A DNA stretch of 36,693 nucleotides. It comes from a virus. The DNA lies in the IMG/VR virus record IMGVR_UViG_3300008448_000282, positions 1-36,693 of that record. One strand, written 5' to 3'. Position 1 is the stretch's first letter; each line of letters opens with the position of its first letter. Shown one piece after another: positions 19,007-28,739 of this stretch. Position numbers and translations under genes: made by a program. The notes beneath the pieces are model-generated. The model was not told the DNA's origin. It worked only from the letters and a program-made list of their open reading frames with translations, and made no database searches.

Positions 19007-21316
19007 TCAATTGTATTTATCAAGCCAACCATTCTTGGCTTTAGGTTTATTATAGTTAGTAAAGTTAAGTAATTGATCTAAATGTTGAACAGTCTTTTCA
19101 TCCTGTTGATTAACACCATTTTTAGCTACAGGATATTCTTTCACCTTCTTACCCTTGAATTTATAATCTTTTCCTGGTTCCATGTATTGAACATCTCCTT
19201 CATCTGAGATTCCTAAAAGAGGACCATATTCTACATTCTTCATCGTTATATCTGGAGAATCTATTTCCACCACCTTTCCCCAATTATCAGGATTCCAATA
19301 CCCATCATTATCTTTCACTACACCACCTTTTTTCTTTTGTTCAGGTTTATTTGATAATAATTTACCAACATCTTTTTTCAAATACGATATAGCTGGTAAT
19401 AAAAGAGGAGTTCCAAGAGGAGTAGGATTTTCTTTTGTTCCATATAGTTCATTTCCTACATACTGGGCTCCAGATGCTTTTATTCCATACCTCAACGCTT
19501 CCTCTGAACCATGTTGAATATTTGCTAATGTTGGATTTAATAATATCTTTTCTCTTAATGATCTTTTAGAAGGGTCTAACACTGATATTATAGGTATTTC
19601 GGTATATGCTGAAGAGAACGGAAATCTTCTAAATACACCTGTAGCTCCTTCAGATAAAGGTATTTCATTAAGAGAAGACTTATATCCTCTTTGTAAACCA
19701 GCTTTATTTTTATTAAGCATTTCTAATCCCTCTACTTGTTTTGGATTTACACCAACAGCAAAAGTTCCACGATACCCTTCCCAAGTTGTTTCAGGGCTAA
19801 AATAAGGAGCATCATAACCACCTCCACTTCTTATAGCACCACTTTCTATTAAATCCTTTATTCCACCTCCGCTTCCTATTTTTCTATAGTATTGATAATC
19901 CCCAAGATCGCCAAGAGCAGTGATTGGATTTAATGTATAAATAGATCCAAAGTTGTTTTGTTGAGGAGGAGGCAAAGCCTCTGATTTAGGTTTAGGAACT
20001 TCTTTATATCCTCTTAGCCAATCTTGTTTATAGAATTTAGCATTATCAATAGGAATAGGTTTGTCAAATATTACTTCAGATCCATCAAATTGAATATCTT
20101 TTGCATTTTTTTCTAATATTTTTGGTAATTCAACCATATGTTGTTTTCCTTTACCATATCCACCATAAGTTTCAGCAAATTCAAATGAAGGACTGGTGTA
20201 TAAATCTTGATATTTGCCTTTTGGATTAGGTCTAATTAAACCACTTTCTATAGCATCTCTATATCCTGCTTCTCCAATTCCTCTATATAAAGATTCAGGA
20301 TTAGGTTTAAATGCCCAAGGATTATATTTATATGCATTTCTTAAAGGAGTTTGTGTTGTAAGATATTCACCCACTTTTGGAGCAACGTTAACTATTCCCT
20401 TACCTCCTAAATATGCAAGTTCACCAACTGGCATGAGCGTTAAGGGAACATCTACAAGATTGTGAATGATTCTTTCTGACTGCTCTCTGTTTCTTTCTTG
20501 CAAAGATGTAGGCATAGTAAAATCTCTACCTAAAACTTCCTCTTCATATTTCACTCTATCTTCATAAGCTTGTCTATCTTTCTCTTTCTGTTTAGCTGTT
20601 CTTGTATCAGCACCTATTGTTGTTCTTGTTCTTGCTTCCTGTGCTTTCTTTTCTTTTGTTTTTTGTGTAGCTATTTCGGTTTTTAATTTTTGATTACCTC
20701 TTTGAGAGATGTCAGAAGACTTTCTCATATACCAAGGTATATCATCTCCCACTTGGGCTTTGTGAATTTCTGACCCATACTCACTTATGTTCTTAGGAGT
20801 CCAATCTAGTCCTTCTTGGTAGAATCTCATCTCCTGTCCATTCTGTGCTTTTGGATTATCGTTAGCACCTGTTACCTCCCAATTATCATTAAAATAAATA
20901 ACACTTCCACTTTTTGTTTTCACCTTTTTAGCTCCAAGCTTTTTAGCTTGTGCTGCCATAGCTTTCCAGTTAGGAACCCATACACCATCTTTAAAATCAC
21001 CAACATCTTCTATAACTGGAATAGATGCTCCATTCTGAGCACTAGGAACTGTTTTCTTTCCATAAGGACCTTCAGAAGGAATTCCTTGCGTGCGTGCGTA
21101 CGTGAATCCTACAGCACCAGGAATGTTTCCACCCATTGCATACATAGGAAGGGTTTGATTAGCACCAGCCATAGGGGGTTGTAAAATACCACCATCTCTC
21201 CAAGCTCCTCCCCATGCAGGAGAATAATTAAATCCTTTATCTGTCAATCCACCCATCGTACCTTCTATACCATTTTGGGCTTCAGGAATTTCATATTTGT
21301 CTAACCACTTCTTCAT
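19007..21316 (-). CDS. Virion cargo protein, 769 aa, with two tandem ADP-ribosyltransferase-like modules
   Basis: The ATG at 21316 overlaps the upstream TAA (TAATG). The first 200 residues carry the short motif AQNG or AQVG at 13-16, 93-96, 157-160 and 187-190; AKNG recurs at 731-734 and 760-763. WLDKY occurs at both ends (residues 4-8 and 764-768). The C-terminal block (GYWNPDNWGKVVEID onward) is one I associate with crAss-like phage virion proteins. Between these, two related modules start with LYRGIGEAGYRDAIESGLIR (343-362) and YYRKIGSGGGIKDLIESGAIR (one residue longer, first residue 476). The first has R345, T374/S375 in YTSPS and E414 in SEVIFDKPIPI, an order consistent with the R-S-E class of ADP-ribosyltransferase folds. 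The second has R478, FSPET and E573 as weaker counterparts. Such domains could modify a host protein after ejection; this is inferred from motif pattern only. Confidence 0.6.
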   Translation of the reverse strand: MKKWLDKYEIPEAQNGIEGTMGGLTDKGFNYSPAWGGAWRDGGILQPPMAGANQTLPMYAMGGNIPGAVGFTYARTQGIPSEGPYGKKTVPSAQNGASIPVIEDVGDFKDGVWVPNWKAMAAQAKKLGAKKVKTKSGSVIYFNDNWEVTGANDNPKAQNGQEMRFYQEGLDWTPKNISEYGSEIHKAQVGDDIPWYMRKSSDISQRGNQKLKTEIATQKTKEKKAQEARTRTTIGADTRTAKQKEKDRQAYEDRVKYEEEVLGRDFTMPTSLQERNREQSERIIHNLVDVPLTLMPVGELAYLGGKGIVNVAPKVGEYLTTQTPLRNAYKYNPWAFKPNPESLYRGIGEAGYRDAIESGLIRPNPKGKYQDLYTSPSFEFAETYGGYGKGKQHMVELPKILEKNAKDIQFDGSEVIFDKPIPIDNAKFYKQDWLRGYKEVPKPKSEALPPPQQNNFGSIYTLNPITALGDLGDYQYYRKIGSGGGIKDLIESGAIRSGGGYDAPYFSPETTWEGYRGTFAVGVNPKQVEGLEMLNKNKAGLQRGYKSSLNEIPLSEGATGVFRRFPFSSAYTEIPIISVLDPSKRSLREKILLNPTLANIQHGSEEALRYGIKASGAQYVGNELYGTKENPTPLGTPLLLPAISYLKKDVGKLLSNKPEQKKKGGVVKDNDGYWNPDNWGKVVEIDSPDITMKNVEYGPLLGISDEGDVQYMEPGKDYKFKGKKVKEYPVAKNGVNQQDEKTVQHLDQLLNFTNYNKPKAKNGWLDKYN

Positions 21317-22182
21317 TACTTATAAGAAACTTGAGATTGTGTAATAATAAATTGGCTCACTAAATGAACATCTGAACGATTGTCTAAGATGTGTCTCACT
21401 TTCAAATCCTTAGCTCTAAGAGGTTCTTTCTTAAAAGAACGTTTGTTGTAATCCATATTTGCCTGATTTACCACTTTATCAAAAGATAAACTTTCACAAG
21501 TGGCAAGAAATAATGGAGATCGTTTATCTTTCACCAGAGACCAGAATGTGTTATACTGGTAGAAACTATCGCTCTTTGTGAATGTTATGGTTTTACTGTC
21601 AGTGCTGTATATTGGATATTTCATGTAATCTTTAAGATTATTCACTGGTTTTGGAGCAAGCTCTAATATACCAGTTGATTGTTGTCCATTATATAATACA
21701 GCCTTGTTGAACCATAAATCATCCACTTGTATCTTATCGTTGTTATCAAAAACTCCTAGATTTGATGTAAAGTATTGGAATGCTTTTGTATAGTCTTTAA
21801 CAGATTGAAGAATCTCATCGTGGTATTGATAGGCAAATGGATATTCTATAATATACGGTTCTACATTTCCATAGAAGTAATTATAATTTACAACATTTGT
21901 CAAATGCTTCCACAAACATGCAGTGTTGGTTTCTACAAAGTCCAATCTTGCCTGTTCTGATGGTGTGAGAGTGGTTATTCCAAAACTAATTGTTTTCTTG
22001 CATTTTCCAAGAGATTCAAGAGTGACAACATTAACTGCATCATACACTGTGTAAACCACCCCACTAATGAGACTCTCAATAGGAACATTCTCACCTAACA
22101 CATTTCCAAACCCATCCTTTATGTTGAATGGACCACTTTTAGGAGAGGCTTTTACAAGTTTTATAATAATAGTTTTTGACAT
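21316..22182 (-). CDS. Conserved-position virion protein after the muzzle gene, unknown function, 288 aa
   Basis: I chose ATG 22182 (MSKTIIIKLV). A longer frame exists but would start with TTG at 22194. The leader before the ATG is A-rich (GAAGAAAATT). The first 60 residues look like a small beta-strand domain (KLVKASPKSGPFNIKDGFGN). A helical, aromatic-rich part follows, including QARLDFVETNTACLWKHL. No catalytic motif, signal peptide or membrane segment is seen. It sits directly between the muzzle gene and the first cargo gene and is coupled to the latter by TAATG. A tail-attached or cargo-assembly role is likely, but I do not recognise the family well enough to name it. Confidence 0.6.
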   Translation of the reverse strand: MSKTIIIKLVKASPKSGPFNIKDGFGNVLGENVPIESLISGVVYTVYDAVNVVTLESLGKCKKTISFGITTLTPSEQARLDFVETNTACLWKHLTNVVNYNYFYGNVEPYIIEYPFAYQYHDEILQSVKDYTKAFQYFTSNLGVFDNNDKIQVDDLWFNKAVLYNGQQSTGILELAPKPVNNLKDYMKYPIYSTDSKTITFTKSDSFYQYNTFWSLVKDKRSPLFLATCESLSFDKVVNQANMDYNKRSFKKEPLRAKDLKVRHILDNRSDVHLVSQFIITQSQVSYK

Positions 22183-22206
22183 AATTTTCTTCAATCACTT
22201 TTACAT

Positions 22207-25200
22207 TTAAGAACAACTCACCCCTCCACAAGTTCCCGAAGGAATATTGTTAGGAATATTTGCACTTGGAACACCTATTGTAGTTCCTACTATTTCATAA
22301 GTGAAACCATCATCACCTAAGTAGAACTGACCAATAGTCAATGAGTGAGGTGATGATACCAAAACACTACTTGCATCTAATATACAACTTCCACATACAT
22401 ATTTACTTGCTTCATAAACAACAGATGGAATAACTGTAGTGGTAGAAGTGGTTGTAGAAGTAGTTTCACCTGGACATAGACACAAAGGTGACTCACCTAA
22501 ATCAGCTATTCCAATTGTTGGAGAATAGATGTTGTAACAAACAACTGCTCCATAGTTATCAAACCCTTGAACAATAACACCTTCACAATTTTGATAAGTG
22601 TAATAATCAATGACATTAACAAATCCTTGATGACAGTCACATTGGAAGATTGTTGTAGTTGTTGTAGTGGTGGTGGGCTCTCCTGTTGTAGTAGTGGTGG
22701 TTGTTGTAGGTTCTAATGTTGTTGTGGTTGTTGTAGTTGGTGTAATTGTAGTGGTGGTAGTAGTTGTAGTTTCTTCCACTGGAACTGCTACAATTGCCTC
22801 AAAATCAGTACAACAATCATTTATACCAGAATAGAAAAAGTTATTCTCAGCTATGTACCAATTAGGAATGTAACTGTGAAAACTAACCCAAGCCCTTGTT
22901 ACAAAATTGTAAGAAAGAGACCATGATTTATTACAGAAGTATTCACGATCTGTTAATCTCACTGTATTTCTCACTACAGTGTCATTATTAGTTTCTTCTA
23001 TGTAAAACTCTTGGAGATCAGCATCGTATTTTATATCTTTATTCAGAGGGATGTAGTCAAGCTTTGTGATGATTATCCTATCAAACTTACTATCATACAC
23101 TCCATGTAATCCTATTCCATTGAAATGATTGTCTGTATTTACATTTGGAAAATATCTAAGGATTTCAAAAGCCAAATGATCTGTGAAGAACCTGTTCATC
23201 CCTGAACCAGGGGCACATAAATCTGTTGCTTGATTTCCAGATATTACAAATATCTGACCTCTTTTAGCATCAACAGTCACCTGTCCTTGTGGAATCTTCA
23301 AGAGCATCTTGTTCTGACTTCCTACATATCCAAGGTCTGTTTCCGCAAAATCAATTGGAGGAGCAGCTTTGAAAAGTGTATCATTACCAATATAAGCAGC
23401 TTGAGGGTTGCTTGTATTGATGGTGAGCATAGTGTTGTAGAGAAGAGATTTATTTTCAAATCTAGCTAATACAGCTTTATTCTGAATACCATCTAAAGAA
23501 ATAAGATCTCCATAGTTCTGAGGGAAGTCAAAAGAGCTTATTGGTCTGTATATCAACCAATTATTAATCCTGTTGTCTGTAAAACTTTGCTGTGTGTCAG
23601 AATAAATAGCTCTGAAAGGAAAGTTTGTATAACACAATTGCTCTCTCCAATCTAAAGGAAGATGACTGAAGAAATTCTCTTTGTTTTGTTTTGAGAATGT
23701 AGAATTGTAATAATATGTATTATCGTTTGCTATAGAAACAAACCTTTCCTGAAACCAGTCATCAGGAATACCAGAACTCACCCTTGGCCAGAAATCACCT
23801 TCTCTATTATTAAACGCCTGTCTTAAATCAACATTCACACTAGACTCACAATAGAAATTTGGTATTCCGTATGCAAACAAGTAAAACTTTCCATCATAGA
23901 AAGTTCTATTTGGGTTTACAACAGGAGGAGTGGCTGTTGGGTCAGGTGCAGGTAGTTGACTGTTAGGACAATCAAAATTGTGTGCCTTATAAGAAATAAT
24001 ATTTGTTAAGTATTCAGTGGGTCCTCCTACACTGTAAATATAATCAGAAAGAACAGATCTTGCTGAGTGCCAGTATTTTGGGTAGGCAACATTACCAATC
24101 TCATCGTAGAATATATCACTATCATCAGGTGCACCTACACGATTATCAATAAAGAATGGAAGCTTTGTTTTAAACGCAAATCTGCTAATAAATGTATCAC
24201 CTCCAAAGACAACACCACTTGTAGAAGAAGGTTTATCAATAAGTTCTTGATATCCTGTATCAATTGTGTTATATGAATATATTTGTCCCCATTGATTAGG
24301 GAAAACATTCTTCAAAGACCCATAATACGATACACCTTTTATTTTAAACAGTTTTTCTGGTTCGTTACATATACTTACCAGTCCTCCTGTATTAGAAGGT
24401 ACACTTGATGCAACAAATCTTGTTTCATCAGTTATTGCTGAAAACACACCGCCTATCAATAAACTTGGTACTCTATTTGGATAGACAAGTGGAGATATTG
24501 GTGTTGATTTTCTTGAATCAACAGTTTTAATGTAAACAGAAGATTCTCTGTTCCAGTTATTAATATTTAAATCATCCCCAACAGATTGTACTCCTGGGAA
24601 TAAATATTGACACTTATCAATCTCCCTTTGTTTAAATCCATTATTTTGAACAGCTGCTGAATAATCATAAGACAATCTTGAATTATAAGAATATGCATAA
24701 TTCTTTCTTGTAATCCCATTAACATATATAGTTAAATAGGACTGATAGGCAGCAAACATTGCTGATGCATTAAATGTTCCTGTAATCTCTGCAATTGTCT
24801 TACTTGCATCAAGAGCATCTTGTTGTGCCTCTTTTGTAAGCAGTTTATACTTAGCATTATCTCTCACTTTTACAAAATGACCTTCCCCAGCACCAAATAT
24901 AACATTCTCTATTTTTAATACACCTCCAAGAAAAGGTTGTCCAAAAGATGTTTCTGGAGAATTAAACACATGCCTATATTTAGAAGCATCTGATTCAAAT
25001 GCTTTTAAGTTTACAGGTTCGCAACTTAATACTGAATTACTACTAATTTCCTCAATTCCAAAATCACAACCTAAACATATTCCCTCAGGAAGAGAAAAAG
25101 ATTGTATAGTGAGGCTGTTTCCTTGAACCACTTGAATTACACTCACTGGTCCTGTTGGCGTAGTTTGTATCCTGAAAAGACAAATTCCTGATATACAAGT

Positions 25201-27279
25201 TAATCTGTATGATGTTGGTGTAACACGAGTTATTGTCACTGTACCAGGAGCTACTGGAGTTGAAAGAGAACACACCTGAATTGTTTGTCCTGCAGAAATA
25301 TTTCCTGAAGTTTGTGTATTTGTAAAACAATCTGTATATGTATACACTTCATTTGCAGTTGATGTCAGCGTGTATTCTTTACATTCATCGATAAACCCAT
25401 TACTTTTATCAAGAAGAAAAGGATCTTCTCTTAAATCATTATAAGGATAGTTGGGGAAGTAGTACTCTGTACCATCTCTTTCATATTTACCTACATTCCT
25501 TAAAATACCTTTTGCAACAATTGAGCTGTTTGTATTCCTATCACCACGAACAATTTTAAATCCAACAATTTGGTCTTTTTGTTCTCTGGTGAGACTAGAA
25601 GTTTCGATAAGAAGTGCCACCTGTTCAACATCCACCTTAACACCTATTGGAAAAACAGCATCATTCTGCATAACAGGATTTATATTTCCTGTTACAGAAT
25701 AGGTGGGAGATTCAAATATGGGGCTAACTAAAACATCTGGAAACTTGTGGTGTCTGATGGGTTGATTAGAAAGTTCTCCCCATACATCCTCATTACATGG
25801 ATAGAGCTCTGTTGATTCCCAATAAGCAAATTCTCCATATCGATAGGGAGTGGCATTTCCAATATTAAAACCTGTAGCAGCACCTATAACAGTGGCTGTA
25901 TTATAAATATTCCAATACTTACTATATCCTATTCCTGTGCCAGAATCTACATAATCAGGAACACCAATGAAATCAGGATTTGTTTCTGGAATATCAGGAA
26001 GTGTTGATTCTGCTGGAAATAAAGTTCTTCCAGGGATGTGAAAACCATCTGTTTGTTTACCGTTATCTAAAAGAAAAACTATCTCAAAAGCATACACTTC
26101 ATCCCTAAGATAACCTCTCAGATTTGTTGCATATATCTCTTTCGAATAGTCTTCATCAGAAGGAAGTCTGTAGGTTTGCCATTTCAAATCAATTTGATTG
26201 GCAATTCTCTGATAGTTTATTCTATCTATAGATGTAAGATTATCCCAGATGAGAATATCTTGCGCTGTTGTTAAATCCTGTGCTATTTCGTAATAAGGAA
26301 ACTTCTCAAATATATCATCTATTGTAAGACGTATCTGTGTAACATTCTGTCCACTGTAGGTGATATCCTTTACAGAATCATCAATGAAATATGTACCAAT
26401 CAATTCCACTGATGTAATTGCGTTCACTGTTTTTATTACAGCAACGTTGAAATATTTAAAATAACCAGTGGTATCAATGTTATTTATATTAACTACGATT
26501 GATTTCCCTACATTATAATTAAAATCAGGAGTGATGATGTTTTTATTTGCTATCGGTACAGGGTTAGTAACTGAGTAGTAGGATGTATATCCATCACCAG
26601 CAACATCACAATATTGTATAGCAAATTGATAAGTGCCAGCTGTAAGATTACCAATATTCACCACATCTACAATTTCTATCTGAGGAATTGTAAAGTTTGG
26701 TTGAACAGACAGTTTGTTACAATCTATTTCAGTTGTAAACTCTCTATCACAAACATCAGTGTTTGGTTTTATTTTATAAGGAGGTTCTGAGAGGTTTAAA
26801 TATCTTCTTGGATTTATACCGTCTGTCCAATAGATTTCTGTAAAACAGTTAGTTATTTTATGAACAGCTTTGTGAATAGGATGGTTTATATTAAAGTTTA
26901 AACAATCTGCATTTATGTAAGGAACATAAACACAATTGTTGTTTTCCATATATCCTATTTCAGATTTTCCTTCTTCAGTGTTGAGAAGAAAAAATATGTG
27001 CTTGTTCTGTTCCTGTATAAAATGTTTTCCTATCAAAACGTACCCTTCAGGAAATGAAACACAAAGTTCATTACCAGGTTCGTTCTGATAGGAAATAGAA
27101 TTATCGTCAAAGTTTTCAACAGCAGCATTCAATGCATATGTGAGAGAACCTTTTGCAATCTGATTTACAGATTGATCCATGTTCAGCCCAATTGAACCAG
27201 TGTTGTGGTTGATGTTTATAGCATCTGCACTAGGACTAACTAAATCTTTTATTTTCTTAATTATTTCGTCTCCAGCCAT
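22207..27279 (-). CDS. Tail stabilisation / muzzle protein, 1690 aa (P22 gp10-like nozzle in crAss-like phages)
   Basis: This is the large beta-rich protein that forms the distal end of the short tail. The N-terminal block is the clearest evidence: NMDQSVNQIAKGSLTYALNA followed by VENFDDNSISYQNE and FPEGYVLIG. I know this pattern as the start of crAss-like tail stabilisation (muzzle) proteins. The length and the place right after the tail tubular gene also fit. The start overlaps the end of the tube gene by 23 bases. Two Thr-rich linkers are visible near residues 1503-1543 and 1605-1615. They separate small Cys-rich domains (QCDCHQG; CLCPGE; VCGSCIL; CGGVSCS at the end). These C-terminal units look like added display modules not needed for the core fold. 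Receptor contact by them is inference. Confidence 0.8.
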   Translation of the reverse strand: MAGDEIIKKIKDLVSPSADAININHNTGSIGLNMDQSVNQIAKGSLTYALNAAVENFDDNSISYQNEPGNELCVSFPEGYVLIGKHFIQEQNKHIFFLLNTEEGKSEIGYMENNNCVYVPYINADCLNFNINHPIHKAVHKITNCFTEIYWTDGINPRRYLNLSEPPYKIKPNTDVCDREFTTEIDCNKLSVQPNFTIPQIEIVDVVNIGNLTAGTYQFAIQYCDVAGDGYTSYYSVTNPVPIANKNIITPDFNYNVGKSIVVNINNIDTTGYFKYFNVAVIKTVNAITSVELIGTYFIDDSVKDITYSGQNVTQIRLTIDDIFEKFPYYEIAQDLTTAQDILIWDNLTSIDRINYQRIANQIDLKWQTYRLPSDEDYSKEIYATNLRGYLRDEVYAFEIVFLLDNGKQTDGFHIPGRTLFPAESTLPDIPETNPDFIGVPDYVDSGTGIGYSKYWNIYNTATVIGAATGFNIGNATPYRYGEFAYWESTELYPCNEDVWGELSNQPIRHHKFPDVLVSPIFESPTYSVTGNINPVMQNDAVFPIGVKVDVEQVALLIETSSLTREQKDQIVGFKIVRGDRNTNSSIVAKGILRNVGKYERDGTEYYFPNYPYNDLREDPFLLDKSNGFIDECKEYTLTSTANEVYTYTDCFTNTQTSGNISAGQTIQVCSLSTPVAPGTVTITRVTPTSYRLTCISGICLFRIQTTPTGPVSVIQVVQGNSLTIQSFSLPEGICLGCDFGIEEISSNSVLSCEPVNLKAFESDASKYRHVFNSPETSFGQPFLGGVLKIENVIFGAGEGHFVKVRDNAKYKLLTKEAQQDALDASKTIAEITGTFNASAMFAAYQSYLTIYVNGITRKNYAYSYNSRLSYDYSAAVQNNGFKQREIDKCQYLFPGVQSVGDDLNINNWNRESSVYIKTVDSRKSTPISPLVYPNRVPSLLIGGVFSAITDETRFVASSVPSNTGGLVSICNEPEKLFKIKGVSYYGSLKNVFPNQWGQIYSYNTIDTGYQELIDKPSSTSGVVFGGDTFISRFAFKTKLPFFIDNRVGAPDDSDIFYDEIGNVAYPKYWHSARSVLSDYIYSVGGPTEYLTNIISYKAHNFDCPNSQLPAPDPTATPPVVNPNRTFYDGKFYLFAYGIPNFYCESSVNVDLRQAFNNREGDFWPRVSSGIPDDWFQERFVSIANDNTYYYNSTFSKQNKENFFSHLPLDWREQLCYTNFPFRAIYSDTQQSFTDNRINNWLIYRPISSFDFPQNYGDLISLDGIQNKAVLARFENKSLLYNTMLTINTSNPQAAYIGNDTLFKAAPPIDFAETDLGYVGSQNKMLLKIPQGQVTVDAKRGQIFVISGNQATDLCAPGSGMNRFFTDHLAFEILRYFPNVNTDNHFNGIGLHGVYDSKFDRIIITKLDYIPLNKDIKYDADLQEFYIEETNNDTVVRNTVRLTDREYFCNKSWSLSYNFVTRAWVSFHSYIPNWYIAENNFFYSGINDCCTDFEAIVAVPVEETTTTTTTTITPTTTTTTTLEPTTTTTTTTGEPTTTTTTTTIFQCDCHQGFVNVIDYYTYQNCEGVIVQGFDNYGAVVCYNIYSPTIGIADLGESPLCLCPGETTSTTTSTTTVIPSVVYEASKYVCGSCILDASSVLVSSPHSLTIGQFYLGDDGFTYEIVGTTIGVPSANIPNNIPSGTCGGVSCS
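22435..22464. repeat. Short Thr/Ser-codon repeat in the muzzle gene
   Basis: Low-complexity ACN/TCN codons encode TTSTTTSTTT on the minus strand, between two Cys-rich modules near the end of the muzzle protein. Same composition as the longer tract at 22651. Confidence 0.7.
22651..22770. repeat. Long Thr-codon repeat in the muzzle gene
   Basis: Four runs of seven to eight ACN (Thr) codons, separated by ITP, LEP and GEP, cover about 40 codons. On the plus strand this reads as GTNGTNGTN. Similar DNA occurs in the 127-aa and 385-aa genes. At protein level it is an extended, probably flexible linker. Confidence 0.8.
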
Positions 27280-28222
27280 ATCTGTTTACTCTATTAGGAA
27301 GTTCGTACATGTTAAATCTGTTCAAATCGTTCTTTATCCTTCTTTGTTTAGCGTATGCATCTTGTTTCTTGATTTCGATGTCTGCCATTATAAACGCCTC
27401 ATCAGCAAGTTGCTTGTAATAAACCAATTTTGTCTGAAGTTGATTGAAGGTTTCATCATTTGTTTGATTCGTAAGAGTTTCAAACACTTTATACTTGATG
27501 AAAGCTTCAACATATTCTCTTATACGATAGTTGTCAGGAATCAGTTGATTTCCCATTTCATCATAATCTGTAGCATAGAAAACCAAATGAACCAGTCCAT
27601 TTCTAAAATTTGTTACAAATTTATTATCCCTGATATCAAAAGAATCATAACTTGATGATGCAGGAGTGAACTGATTTGTTGGAGGAGATTCTTGATAGAG
27701 CTCCCAATCATTTGTATAGGAAACATCACAGTGTCTTCTAACAGAAATATTTCCTGGTTTAAGGAGATATTGTTTTCTGTAAGAAACTGCTGATTGATTA
27801 TTTGTCTTGTAAACAGCCTGTATAATATCTGGCATGCATGTACAGCTATCTGGAGGACAATTACTGTTACAAGGCACCTGATTAGTTATAACAGGACTCA
27901 CTTGAATAGTTGTTTCAGAAGCTGCTTGAGAATAGAATGAATTTGCACTTTGATAAGGAAATCCATTTACATCTGTACAAAACCAAGCTTCTCTAACAGC
28001 AAAAAAGTTGTCTGGAAGTCTGGCTTGAAAATCTTCAACATATAATGCTGCTTCACTTATAACATAAGTGGCTCTTCCAAGTTTCCTTAAACACTTATCT
28101 AAATAGGTGGGAAAGAGGAGATCATCTACAGCTCCTGTATCAAAATAGCTCTTAAGCTCTTCTTTTACAGTGGAATAGACAATTTCAGGAGAGGTAAAAT
28201 TATATCTGTAATAGTATGACAT
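27257..28222 (-). CDS. Tail tubular protein (P22 gp4 / T7 gp11-like ring), 321 aa
   Basis: The start MSYYYRYNFTSPEIVYSTVK and the pattern YLDKCLRKLGRATYVISEAA, then ARLPDNFFAVREAW, match my memory of crAss-like tail tubular proteins: an N-terminal helical core, a beta insertion and a C-terminal helical hairpin (FIKYKVFETLTNQTNDETFN, then a charged tail). These proteins join portal and ring assembly to the muzzle. A Cys-rich loop (CNSNCPPDSCTCMPD) sits in the insertion and could bind a metal or form disulfides. The gene overlaps the muzzle gene by 23 bases, and such tight coupling fits two proteins that bind each other. Length is normal for the family. The assignment rests on order and pattern, not on a search. 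Confidence 0.65.
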   Translation of the reverse strand: MSYYYRYNFTSPEIVYSTVKEELKSYFDTGAVDDLLFPTYLDKCLRKLGRATYVISEAALYVEDFQARLPDNFFAVREAWFCTDVNGFPYQSANSFYSQAASETTIQVSPVITNQVPCNSNCPPDSCTCMPDIIQAVYKTNNQSAVSYRKQYLLKPGNISVRRHCDVSYTNDWELYQESPPTNQFTPASSSYDSFDIRDNKFVTNFRNGLVHLVFYATDYDEMGNQLIPDNYRIREYVEAFIKYKVFETLTNQTNDETFNQLQTKLVYYKQLADEAFIMADIEIKKQDAYAKQRRIKNDLNRFNMYELPNRVNRYGWRRNN

Positions 28223-28226
28223 TTAA

Positions 28227-28739
28227 TTAATTTTTCCAGGTGTGATAAATGTGTTGGTATTTATCGTTCACTTTTATATAGTGAGAAAGCAATCTTGCTG
28301 TAAGTCTTGAAGTTTTGAAGTACCAAAGATCAGCAAACTTAAATCTTGCTGAATCCTTAAACCACATCCAGCCAAAAAAATATCCTTCTGTGTGGTAGTT
28401 GAAATTGTAGATGATTTTACCTTTTTCTTTAGTTTTTTTCCAATCTACAGGCAGGTTAATAAACTCTTTACCATCCACACCTTTTATCTTTCTTCTTTTT
28501 TTCTTGTTTATAGAGAACTCGCCAAACCCATAAGGAAGCCTAGCTTTCTCTCCTGTCTCAAGAATATACTCTTTGTAAGACTCTATGTAGATGTGAATAA
28601 TGTTCCTCCACTCATTAAACGATAGTTTTATTGAGGGGTGTTTTTTACAAAATTGGTTGTAATTGTCTTTACTTGCGCTTCTCCAATCAACTTTGGTTCT
28701 CACGTTAACTTGTTGGTTTTGCATTTGGTGCCTGACCAT
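28227..28739 (-). CDS. IHF/HU-like DNA-binding protein of the crAss-like virion module, 170 aa
   Basis: The central segment FNEWRNIIHIYIESYKEYIL followed by KARLPYGFGEFSINKKK matches the HU/IHF pattern: helix, helix, then a beta strand with GFGxF. The end (KTSRLTARLLSHYIK) fits the C-terminal helix. An unusually long, aromatic stretch lies between (NFNYHTEGYFFGWMWFK), where HU has its DNA-bending arm. crAss-like genomes code for IHF-like proteins at this place among ring and tail genes. The upstream overlap with the 242-aa gene is 35 bases. A second ATG at 28724 would shorten the protein by five residues. It may bend DNA near the portal or act structurally. Confidence 0.55.
   Translation of the reverse strand: MVRHQMQNQQVNVRTKVDWRSASKDNYNQFCKKHPSIKLSFNEWRNIIHIYIESYKEYILETGEKARLPYGFGEFSINKKKRRKIKGVDGKEFINLPVDWKKTKEKGKIIYNFNYHTEGYFFGWMWFKDSARFKFADLWYFKTSRLTARLLSHYIKVNDKYQHIYHTWKN

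Noticed and set aside
22183-22194. Longer N-terminus (TTG start) for the protein after the muzzle
   Set aside because: An ATG four codons later has an A-rich leader and gives a clean N-terminus.
22651-22770. Possible CRISPR or DNA repeat array
   Set aside because: The periodicity is three bases and encodes Thr in frame; there are no spacers of constant length.
27179-27655. Plus-strand frame of 158 residues
   Set aside because: It lies antisense over the muzzle/tube gene junction, both of which are well supported; composition is that of an antisense shadow.
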